From NCBI GenBank assembly GCA_963815285.1, contig CAWFGB010000012.1, positions 62,001 through 126,000 of the forward strand: a DNA stretch of 64,000 nt. The letters are read 5' to 3'. A program made the position numbers and the translations under genes. This stretch comes from JACCSI01 sp963815285 (GTDB taxonomy: Bacteria; Acidobacteriota; Vicinamibacteria; Vicinamibacterales; UBA2999). Position 1 is the first letter of the stretch. Each line of letters starts with the position of its first letter. Below, piece by piece: positions 25,925 to 33,348 of this stretch. The notes under the pieces were generated by a model, which saw only the letters and a list, made by a program, of their open reading frames with translations, ran no database searches and had not been told where the DNA came from.

Positions 25925-25954
25925 TAATGCCTCCGGCCGCAGTCTAGCGTATGG

Positions 25955-26290
25955 CCACCGCCTGAGGAAACTCGGCATCCCTTACACCGTTCTGCGGCCA
26001 AACGATTTCCATCAGAATGACTACTGGTTCAAGGACGCCATCCTGCAGCACGGCGTTTACCCGCTGCCGCTCGGAAGCGCCGGCGTCTCCCGCGTAACGT
26101 CCGCGACATCGCCGAGGCCGCAGCGAACGCGCTCACCAAGCCCGGCCACGAAAACCAGACATAACGACCTTGTCGGCCCCAAGCACACGGTGAATCAACC
26201 GCGCAGGTGTGGAGCCGCGTGCTGGGCAAGGACATTCGCTATGCGGGCGACGATTGGACGCGTGGGAGAAGCAGTTCCTGAACCCCTGAG
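25955..26290 (+). pseudogene. Decayed NmrA-type NAD(P)-binding protein fragment
   Basis: Across three plus-strand frames the sequence spells an NmrA/SDR C-terminal half: LRKLGIPYTVLRPNDFHQN, then FKDAILQHGVYPLPLGSAGVSR, then VRDIAEAAANALTKPGHENQ, then VWSRVLGKDIRYAGDD and a terminal EKQFLNP. Frame changes between these pieces and the lack of an N-terminal Rossmann motif show it is a remnant. It points opposite to the surrounding qhp genes, so it marks an insertion or rearrangement in that locus. Confidence 0.7.
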
Positions 26291-26319
26291 ACGATTGCCC
26301 GCCAGACGACTCTACTCGG

Positions 26320-28092
26320 TCACGCCCCACGTTCGTTCGAGGCGTTCGCCGAGGACACTGCGGCCGCCTGGAAGGGGTAATCGAGCGCGAACAGGCGTGC
26401 AAACGCCCCCCCACGAGCCGCCAGCTCGCGCGGGGTGCCGGTCTCGACGACAGACGCGCCCTCGAGGACAACCACGCGATCCGCACGCTCGGCGAGATCG
26501 CGGCGATGAGAGATCAGGATGGTAGTGCGGCCTCGCATCACCATCTCGTAGCCCTCGGTGACGTGCCGCTCACTCACCGGATCGAGCGCCGCTGTGGGCT
26601 CATCGAGCACGAGCACCATTGGGTCGGCCAGAAAGGCGCGCGCTATCGCCACGCGCTGCCGCTCGCCCGCCGAGAGCGCCAGCCCCCGCTCGCCGACCAC
26701 GGTTCGATATTGGTCCGGCAGTGCCTCGATGAACGATGCAATCCCCGCGGCACGCGCCGCGCGATGCACGTCGTCGTCGCCGGCGTCGGGCCGCACGTAA
26801 CGAATGTTCTCCGCAATGGTGCCGTGTAGCAACATCGGCTCCTGTTCGACGAGCACGACATGACGCCGCACGTCAGCCAGCTTCATCGTGCGGAGGTCGC
26901 GGCCGTCGAGCGAGACGCTGCCGGCGTCAGGGTCGAGCAAGCGCGCCGCCAGAAACGCCAGGGTCGATTTGCCGCTGCCGCTGGCACCGACGATGGCCAG
27001 CGATTCGCCGGGACGCACGGTGAAGCTGACACGATCGAGCACGAGGATGCCCCGTTCCGTCCTGAGCGATACGTCTGCGAACGACATCTCGCCGCGAACG
27101 TCGGCCATCGCCACTGCCTCGCCGGATTCATTCACTTCAACCGTCGCCTCGAGCAACTCGAGGACGCGGTGCCACGACACGCGGGCAGTCGCGAGGCTCG
27201 CATACAGCCCCATCAAGGCCTGCGCCGGTGCGAATACGCGCATCTGATACGCGAGAAAGGCGCCGAACGTGCCCAGCGTCAGCGTGCCGTCAATCACGCG
27301 GCTCCCGCCATAGAGAAACACGATGGCGCCGCCGATCGACAGCAGCATGCCGGGTAGCCCGCCAGCGAAGTAGGTGATGCGCTGCATGCCCATCACCGCG
27401 CTGACGAACGCGTCATTCAAGCGGCGAAACCGCGACGTCTCCCGCGCCTGCGCGTTCGCGGCGACGACGAGCGTGTTGGCTTGCAGCGTTTCGATCAGGA
27501 AGCTGCCGATATCGGCGCTGCGTTGCCGGAGCTCTCCGACCCGGCTTTCGAGCCGCCGCCGATAGTGCACCAGCGCCCACAGGCTCACCGGCATGAGGGC
27601 CAGCGCCATGGCCGTCAACTGCCAGTCCAGCCACACCATCATCGCGAGGCTGCCGACGAGGAACAGGACGTTGCCGACCCAGGCCAGCGCGGCTTCGGCC
27701 GCGACCCGCTGGATCTCGCTGATGTCACCGTTGATGCGGGCGATGATGTCACCCAGCCGCGTGCGCGCGAAGAATCGCGGCGACAGCCGCTGCAGATGCT
27801 GGTAGAGCGCCAGGCGCATGTCGAACAGGATGTCCGCGGACACGCGGGTATAACGCAGCCCACTGACGACGTTCAGGACGAAGCTGAAGACGCCGAGCGC
27901 GGCAAACCAGAGAACGATGCGCCGCAGTGCGGCCATGTCGCGGCCGATGAGCGCGGTGTCGATGAGATCCTTGGTGAGATACGGGACCGCGAGCGTCGTG
28001 GCGGTGCTGACGACGCTGATGGCGAAGACGAGGGTGAGCCGCCGCCAATACGGCTGAAGATATGCAAATGCCCGGCGGAGTTCAGCATCCAC
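26320..28092 (-). CDS. qhpF: QhpF-like ABC exporter (fused membrane and ATPase domains)
   Basis: This 590-residue half-transporter has a six-helix type 1 exporter domain followed by an ATPase: Walker A GASGSGKST, signature LSAGERQR, Walker B VLVLDEPTAALD and the switch His in ISHRRD. In QHNDH systems QhpF exports the modified gamma subunit to the periplasm. Similar exporters move lipids or drugs, so the assignment depends on the neighbours: qhpB, qhpC, qhpD, qhpA and qhpG upstream and qhpE downstream on the same strand. No peptidase C39 domain is present, which fits a pathway with a separate QhpE protease. Confidence 0.72.
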   Translation of the reverse strand: MDAELRRAFAYLQPYWRRLTLVFAISVVSTATTLAVPYLTKDLIDTALIGRDMAALRRIVLWFAALGVFSFVLNVVSGLRYTRVSADILFDMRLALYQHLQRLSPRFFARTRLGDIIARINGDISEIQRVAAEAALAWVGNVLFLVGSLAMMVWLDWQLTAMALALMPVSLWALVHYRRRLESRVGELRQRSADIGSFLIETLQANTLVVAANAQARETSRFRRLNDAFVSAVMGMQRITYFAGGLPGMLLSIGGAIVFLYGGSRVIDGTLTLGTFGAFLAYQMRVFAPAQALMGLYASLATARVSWHRVLELLEATVEVNESGEAVAMADVRGEMSFADVSLRTERGILVLDRVSFTVRPGESLAIVGASGSGKSTLAFLAARLLDPDAGSVSLDGRDLRTMKLADVRRHVVLVEQEPMLLHGTIAENIRYVRPDAGDDDVHRAARAAGIASFIEALPDQYRTVVGERGLALSAGERQRVAIARAFLADPMVLVLDEPTAALDPVSERHVTEGYEMVMRGRTTILISHRRDLAERADRVVVLEGASVVETGTPRELAARGGAFARLFALDYPFQAAAVSSANASNERGA

Positions 28093-28170
28093 CGGGCCAT
28101 TGTAGCGGCCGCGGCCAGGGGCATGACCCCTGGCGGTTGGCCCTGGCTGACGCGAGGCCTGTCCTCGAGG

Positions 28171-28329
28171 TTACTTGGAGGCGGCCCGAAGCTCCATTTC
28201 CTGCTGGCCGCGCAGTATGGAACACCAATCCTTGTGATTGGCGACGGGCATGCCGCACTCAACGCACACCCGAACGCGCTGAACCGGCTCAGTCGACTTA
28301 CCACCAAACAGCTTCTTGAGCAAAGACAA
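28171..28329 (-). CDS. 52-residue CxxC protein of unknown function
   Basis: A TTG at 28329, preceded by GGAGGT with a five-base gap, opens a 52-codon frame ending in TAA: it begins MSLLKKLFGGKSTEPVQ, then RVRVCVECGMPVANHKDWC. Cys22, Cys25, His32 and Cys36 could form a small zinc site. The ending GQQEMELRAASK is charged. The ribosome site, protein-like composition and placement on the qhp strand between qhpB and qhpF argue that it is real. It has no known counterpart in the QHNDH pathway that I recognise. Confidence 0.6.
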   Translation of the reverse strand: MSLLKKLFGGKSTEPVQRVRVCVECGMPVANHKDWCSILRGQQEMELRAASK

Positions 28330-28430
28330 GGGCTACCTCCGCGATTTTTGTTGATCCACACACTACGCAGCAGTCACAGGATCACCCTTCTGCAGGCCTT
28401 TGAGCGTGAAATCCAACCCTTTGGTTCTGC

Positions 28431-28512
28431 GATCTCGGCGAATCCTGCGGATCTTGTTGATCTCGGCGAATTCTGTGGATCGTGTTGATCTCCGCGTTCT
28501 GTGGATCGTGTT
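28431..28512 (+). repeat. Three tandem 26-28 bp repeats
   Basis: Three units begin GATCTCSGCG and end GGATCKTGTT at 28431-28458, 28459-28486 and 28487-28512; the third lacks two bases. A 17-bp core (GCGAATTCTGTGGATCG) recurs at 47109-47125 in the metG linker. The tract lies between the small CxxC gene and qhpB and looks like a dispersed intergenic repeat family. Confidence 0.8.
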
Positions 28513-28550
28513 CTTTGACGTTAGACGAACGGAAGTTGTTCGGCGGTTGC

Positions 28551-29711
28551 CTACGATTTTGGCAGTACGAATAAATTTGTGGTCTGGTCGGCGTTCATCT
28601 CGATTGTCCGGAGATGACGGAAGGTGGCCGCTTCGTAGACGTCGATGGTGGCCCCGGCCTGGAAAACGTAGAGCAGCCGGCCGTTCGACGACACCCGCAG
28701 CGCCATCCGCGGGCGTCCGGGGAACTCGGACCGGGTCAGGAGCTTCTTCTGCTGGAGGTCGAAGGTCCACAGCTCATAGCGGCCAATCTGCTGGAGGAGC
28801 CCATACGCCCGTTTCCGGTCCGGCGCCATCGCAAACCCGACACCTTCGGAGGGTCCGATGGGGTGGAACTCGACCGAACGGCCGACCAGGTTGACGCGCC
28901 CGATGCCCATAATCCGGCGGTTCTGCACCGGGTCCTGCATCGTGAAGAGGCCGGTGAAGAAGCCGGGGTCGTCGTTGATGTCGTCCACCGCCCCGAAGTT
29001 GACGCGACCCAACCCCTGCTCGATCGGCCGGCTCATCTGCCAGGTATCGACCTCGGTGAAGTTCTCGGTCTCCACGATGAGGATGTCGTCACCGAAGAAG
29101 TACAGGAACTTGCCGTCGGGCGAGAAGCGAATGTTGACGTTCTCACGTACCTCACCACCTGGCCACGGGATGTCGCGGGTGATCTTCTTCTGCTCCAGAT
29201 CGTAGAGCTGGAGCGCCACGTCGCCGATATCCCACCGGTCCAGTTTCTTCGTGGCGCTGCGAGTCAGCAGGATCATGAAGCGCTGCAGCGGATCGACCTG
29301 CATGCTGCGGATGCGCGTCTTCGTCTGCCCGCTGCTCAGAGTGAAGGAGTCGATTGACTTCCGCGACGCGATGTCCACGATCTCGATCTTCTCGAGAGTC
29401 GAGTCGAGCACGTAGAACCGTTTCTTGTCTGACGACAGGATGAGCGAGCGCGGAATCCCGTTCTGGAGCTTGATCTCCCCCACCATCTTCTCGGTGGCCT
29501 CGTCGAAAATCTGCACATTGCCAAGGTAAGTGCCGATGTAGAGCAGCGAGTTGCCGCCGAACGTGTTCACGCCGCTGCCGAACCGCTGCGCGTTCAGCTC
29601 CGTGGCCATCCCGAGCAATAGCACGAAGAACACGAAGGGCACGAAGGACATGAAGAAACCCTTCTTGACCCTCAGGCGTGGTCCGGTCTGTGCACGAGAA
29701 TCGCTGGTCAT
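28551..29711 (-). CDS. qhpB: Quinohemoprotein amine dehydrogenase beta subunit
   Basis: From ATG 29711 the 386-residue product has a signal peptide (FVPFVFFVLLLGMATELNA) and a seven-bladed propeller of the QHNDH beta type, for example LLYIGTYLGNVQIFDEATEKMVGEI, FYVLDSTLEKIEIVDIAS and LLYVFQAGATIDVYEAATFRHLRTI. In the mature enzyme the beta subunit covers the gamma subunit active site. Its ATG overlaps the TGA of qhpC (ATGA), so the two are translated together. The signal-peptide codons consist of TTCGTG-like repeats similar to repeats found between genes elsewhere in the window. Longer upstream readings enter qhpC out of frame and were rejected. Confidence 0.9.
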   Translation of the reverse strand: MTSDSRAQTGPRLRVKKGFFMSFVPFVFFVLLLGMATELNAQRFGSGVNTFGGNSLLYIGTYLGNVQIFDEATEKMVGEIKLQNGIPRSLILSSDKKRFYVLDSTLEKIEIVDIASRKSIDSFTLSSGQTKTRIRSMQVDPLQRFMILLTRSATKKLDRWDIGDVALQLYDLEQKKITRDIPWPGGEVRENVNIRFSPDGKFLYFFGDDILIVETENFTEVDTWQMSRPIEQGLGRVNFGAVDDINDDPGFFTGLFTMQDPVQNRRIMGIGRVNLVGRSVEFHPIGPSEGVGFAMAPDRKRAYGLLQQIGRYELWTFDLQQKKLLTRSEFPGRPRMALRVSSNGRLLYVFQAGATIDVYEAATFRHLRTIEMNADQTTNLFVLPKS

Positions 29712-30049
29712 TTCTTGTCCGGAAAGATCAGATCGATCTTGCGCCAGTCCTTCTGGGCGGCGGCGCACTTTGCGGTCCAGTCGGGCGCGTGATTCAGTTG
29801 GTCGGGCACCTGCGCGGGCCAGAAGCATCCCATGTGGCAATCGAACAGATCGCGCTCGACGGGCTGACACAACCCGGCCGTACCACCGTTTCGATCGGCC
29901 TCCCACCCCGGCGCAAACACCAGCGAGCAACCGTTGGGGATATGCGGCGGATCGGGTTGTTGCGGTGGGCCCTGCTGCAGCGCGTGGACGTCACGGGTCA
30001 CGTCTTCCATGCGAGCGGCTTTGACGTTGATGGCTTTGAGATGTTTCAT
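29708..30049 (-). CDS. qhpC: Quinohemoprotein amine dehydrogenase gamma subunit precursor (CTQ peptide)
   Basis: The 113-residue precursor has a charged leader (MKHLKAINVKAARMEDV) and a mature part starting near residue 35. The known crosslinks of the Paracoccus enzyme (Cys7-Glu16, Cys27-Asp33, Cys41-Asp49, and the Cys37-Trp43 CTQ) map at identical spacing onto Cys41-Glu50, Cys61-Asp67, Cys75-Asp83 and Cys71-Trp77. Every needed residue is therefore present. One extra Cys (95) lies six residues before conserved Asp101. The peptide has no Sec signal, consistent with modification in the cytoplasm and export by QhpF. A GGAGGG follows the qhpD stop, but it is about 24 bases before the ATG, with a possible 5-bp hairpin between. 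Confidence 0.93.
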   Translation of the reverse strand: MKHLKAINVKAARMEDVTRDVHALQQGPPQQPDPPHIPNGCSLVFAPGWEADRNGGTAGLCQPVERDLFDCHMGCFWPAQVPDQLNHAPDWTAKCAAAQKDWRKIDLIFPDKK

Positions 30050-30079
30050 ACGTTTGGCGGGGCTGAAGCACCGCCCTCC

Positions 30080-31519
30080 TTACAACACTCGCTCGGTCGG
30101 CTCGTCCTCGAACTGGCTCAGGAACGACGGATTCTTGACGGCGATCTCGCCGTAGATCACGAGACACGTGTGCGTCCAGCCGCGAATCCACTCACAGTAG
30201 TGCAGGTTCGGCTGCGTCGTCGATCCGTAGCGTGTATTGGCTTCGTGATAACACCCGCCTGCGCAAATCGGGCGCGCCCAGCAAGTCTGGCAGTCGGTCT
30301 TCTCGTTGACGTGATGCGATTCGAGAAACGCCTGCTGCGTCTGCCAATTGACTCCGCTGTGCACGTCCCCCAACTTGTGCGCGTCGGAGCCGGCAAAGCG
30401 ATGGCAGAGCGCGACGTCGCCGTCGGTGGCCACGCCCATCAGCCCAAGGCCTGCGCCGCAGGGGTAGGCCTTGGCATGACCCTGGTGAATCTCCTGCAGC
30501 GTTTCCCGGACGTTGGAGAACCCGTGGTGGCGATTCTCGAGCGCCGCCTGCTTGTATTCGTCGGCCAACGCGCGGAACTGCGACAGCAGATGGTCGAATC
30601 CAGTGTCGCTGATGGCGTAACCGCGGCCTGGCGCGGTCGTCACCGGAGCAAACCCCACCTCCCAGAACCCCATGTCCTCGGTGAGGTGGCGATAGATGCG
30701 CGTGACGTCCAGCGTTTGTCTGGTCAGGGTGACCCGCGCGCCAATCGGACGGCTCCGATGCCGTTCGAGCAGTGCCTTGATCTTCGGCGCGGCCACGTCG
30801 TAGCTCCCCATGCCGTTCTTGAAGACGCGGAACTTGTCCTGAATCTCCTCCGGTCCGTCGATGGAGATGGTCACGCCCACGCGCTCGTCAGCGAGATACT
30901 CGATGATTTCCGGACGGAGCAGCGTCGCGTTCGTGGTGAGGCTGAAGTCCACCTGTTTGCCGACCTCCGCCGCGCGGCGCCGTGCATATTCCATGGTCGA
31001 CTTCAGCACGGGAAAGTTCATCAGCGTTTCGCCGCCGAAAAATGTCATGTGCGCCGTGGGGTTGTCGCGTGCTTCGCGCAACATGAAGTCCACGCTCGCG
31101 CGCGCCGTCTCCTCGCTCATGAACTTCGGCTGCTTGCCGTTTTCAGTATCGACAATCTTGTCTTCGCCGTACTCGTAACAGTACGTGCAGCTCAGATTGC
31201 ACTGGTTCGTGACGTTCACAACCAGCGTCTGCAGCGGCACGGGCTTGAGCGGCAAAATCTTGGGCGAAGGCCCCGCACTATCGCCAAGCGCGTGGACGCG
31301 CCTGAGTTCGGCCACAGCCTCTGTGACTGCAGCTTTGTCAAACCGGTCTTGGAGCACGGCGACAAGCGACGGCTCATCGCACGCGCCGTTCCGGACGGCC
31401 GCCAGGACGGCCGACGAGCAATCGTCGAGCGCAAACACCCCGGCGCTTGGAACCAGATAGAGGAACTCCTGGCCCGCGGCCTCAAAGGAGTGAGCTTCGC
31501 GTAAAGAAATCGTGCTCAT
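30080..31519 (-). CDS. qhpD: QhpD, radical SAM/SPASM enzyme forming thioether crosslinks
   Basis: This 479-residue enzyme has an N-terminal PqqD-like peptide-binding region (about residues 10-75), a radical SAM motif CNLSCTYC (Cys107, Cys111, Cys114), the GGETLMNF glycine-rich strand, and a C-terminal SPASM region with CQTCWARPICAGGC and later Cys residues for extra iron-sulfur clusters. QhpD uses SAM radicals to link Cys sulfur to Asp or Glu carbon in the gamma subunit. Its ATG overlaps the qhpA stop (ATGA), and qhpC follows 30 bases after its stop, so production of enzyme and substrate is coupled. Confidence 0.92.
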   Translation of the reverse strand: MSTISLREAHSFEAAGQEFLYLVPSAGVFALDDCSSAVLAAVRNGACDEPSLVAVLQDRFDKAAVTEAVAELRRVHALGDSAGPSPKILPLKPVPLQTLVVNVTNQCNLSCTYCYEYGEDKIVDTENGKQPKFMSEETARASVDFMLREARDNPTAHMTFFGGETLMNFPVLKSTMEYARRRAAEVGKQVDFSLTTNATLLRPEIIEYLADERVGVTISIDGPEEIQDKFRVFKNGMGSYDVAAPKIKALLERHRSRPIGARVTLTRQTLDVTRIYRHLTEDMGFWEVGFAPVTTAPGRGYAISDTGFDHLLSQFRALADEYKQAALENRHHGFSNVRETLQEIHQGHAKAYPCGAGLGLMGVATDGDVALCHRFAGSDAHKLGDVHSGVNWQTQQAFLESHHVNEKTDCQTCWARPICAGGCYHEANTRYGSTTQPNLHYCEWIRGWTHTCLVIYGEIAVKNPSFLSQFEDEPTERVL

Positions 31520-33258
31520 CGGGGCGAACCCGGTTCTTCCCAGACCATATACAGCGGCACGGTAACGAGCAAATGCCCACGCGCCCGCAGCGTTTTGGCA
31601 GGTGTACCGCCAGCTGCTTCGGTAGTGTAGGTCGCCACCGCGTAGACGTCCCCGATGTTGTTGCGGCTGCCCAGTCGAGCGGGGTTGGGCCCATCAACGT
31701 TGGGCGTGAACAACCCGGTCTGCGGGTCGATTGTCCCCACGAACTTCACGTCGTCATCGTCGTAAGTCGCGGCGAACTCTTCGAGCGACCAGGTGACCGG
31801 AACGAGGCCCAGATCGATGTCGTCCGGCGTGTCAGGACGGTTGTCCGGACCGTTGTCGAACGCGCGCGCCTCGAACTGCGCGAGCGCCTTGGGAAATACC
31901 GCGCCTCCGACGCGTGCCATGGCCCACGCGGGCGTGACCTTCAGCGCGTCGACGCTATCGTAAATGGCCGCGCCCTTTGCGCGGGATCCGGCAACGAACA
32001 GATCGCGCAGGCCGGTTGCCGCAGTGCCAGCGACATCGACGGTGATGGTGGCTTGATCGGGCGCAACGTTGGCGACGCCGGTCACGGTCACACCCGGTCC
32101 AAGATCGATGTCGGCGGCTTGCAGCGTGGACGGAAGGTTGGCTCCGTAGATGCGGAACGACTGACCGGTGCTGCCGACCCGGAGCGCGGTGCGTTCCGTG
32201 CCGAGCACGCGCGGTTCGTTGCCAATTCGATCGAGCCTGACGTCGAGACCGATCTCGTCGTAGGCGCCAGTGAACCAGCGGCCCTCAATCGTCCGCCAGT
32301 CGCGGTCGACGAACATCACCTCACGCAGATCACGGCTGTCGTCGCCGGCGACGGAGGAACGGCCGCGCCATTGAAAGCCGGTGTAGATGATGGCTTGGCC
32401 CGTGCGCGACACCCGCTCGCCTGTGCGCGCGTAGAACAAGGTGGTCGTAGTGCTGAACTCGTCCGGCGTGGTTCCGGCCTTGAGCTCGACGAGACCATAC
32501 ACCGGTCCCTTCCCGATTTCCGTGCCGCTGATCGCCCAGCGCCCTTCGAGCCGCGCCGGCCGCATCGTCGCCGACCAGGCTGACCACGCCGGGGTCTTCA
32601 GCGGAAAGGCACGGGACAGATGATCCACGGCCTTCTCGACCGGGTGCCGCAGGTCGGGTGGCCGTCCATCAGGCGACGGGTCACGCGGCGGCGGCCCGGG
32701 GCGGCGGAACGCCTGGTTGTCCACGAGCGGGTACCAGCCCCGATGCATCGCGACGAGCAGGTTCCACTCCTCGCGCGTGCGCCGCTGCGAGATCACGCGG
32801 CCCATGGAATGGCAGACGTTGCAGGTCCGCTCGGCATCCGCGTTTTCGTATTTGTAGTCGACGATCCGGCGCTCAGCCTCAAAGGCGGCCGGCCTGGCCT
32901 CTTCCGGCGCGAGACCGAGGTGATCGGACAGATATTTAACGACCTCGCGCGCGGTCGCCGGCTCAATACGCAACCCGTTGAGTGCCACCATCCGCCGGAT
33001 GGTTTGCTGCCACCCTTCTGGCGTGTTGCGCCGGAAGGAGATCCGGGAAATCTGCTGCTTGTCGTCCACCGTGTGACATGGCGCGCACGCCTTCTGCACG
33101 ACGGCATTCGGAATCGCGATTCCCTCTTCGGGTTTGGTCTGCGGCGCTGCCGACGGCGCCGGTGCCGGAGGTGCGGGCTGCTGGCCGACAATCGACGTCC
33201 CGGCGGCAATCATCCAAAAAAGGACGACGGCTATCACCAGTTTCGAAAATCCTGTCAT
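31516..33258 (-). CDS. qhpA: Quinohemoprotein amine dehydrogenase alpha subunit (di-heme)
   Basis: From ATG 33258, with AGGAG five bases upstream, the 580-residue protein has a signal peptide (LVIAVVLFWMIAAGTSIVG) and two haem c sites: CAPCH (58-62) and CNVCH (146-150). The remainder consists of beta-sandwich domains, as in known alpha subunits. The hemes pass electrons from the cysteine tryptophylquinone of the gamma subunit to an external acceptor. A longer reading to 33297 adds 13 residues that would spoil the signal peptide. It overlaps qhpD by four bases. No cytochrome or azurin acceptor gene is seen nearby. Confidence 0.92.
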   Translation of the reverse strand: MTGFSKLVIAVVLFWMIAAGTSIVGQQPAPPAPAPSAAPQTKPEEGIAIPNAVVQKACAPCHTVDDKQQISRISFRRNTPEGWQQTIRRMVALNGLRIEPATAREVVKYLSDHLGLAPEEARPAAFEAERRIVDYKYENADAERTCNVCHSMGRVISQRRTREEWNLLVAMHRGWYPLVDNQAFRRPGPPPRDPSPDGRPPDLRHPVEKAVDHLSRAFPLKTPAWSAWSATMRPARLEGRWAISGTEIGKGPVYGLVELKAGTTPDEFSTTTTLFYARTGERVSRTGQAIIYTGFQWRGRSSVAGDDSRDLREVMFVDRDWRTIEGRWFTGAYDEIGLDVRLDRIGNEPRVLGTERTALRVGSTGQSFRIYGANLPSTLQAADIDLGPGVTVTGVANVAPDQATITVDVAGTAATGLRDLFVAGSRAKGAAIYDSVDALKVTPAWAMARVGGAVFPKALAQFEARAFDNGPDNRPDTPDDIDLGLVPVTWSLEEFAATYDDDDVKFVGTIDPQTGLFTPNVDGPNPARLGSRNNIGDVYAVATYTTEAAGGTPAKTLRARGHLLVTVPLYMVWEEPGSPR

Positions 33259-33348
33259 ATGCTCCTGGTCGCAACGCGATGGTCCGCCTCGAGGCATTCC
33301 CTAACGACGACGCTGGTCCCGGCCGCGCGAAACGCGGTCTAGTTTGTA

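Noticed and set aside
29678..31504. 608-codon open frame on the plus strand, opposite qhpC/qhpD
   Set aside because: The opposite strand carries the unmistakable radical SAM and gamma-subunit genes; this frame is a codon-bias shadow with no motif.
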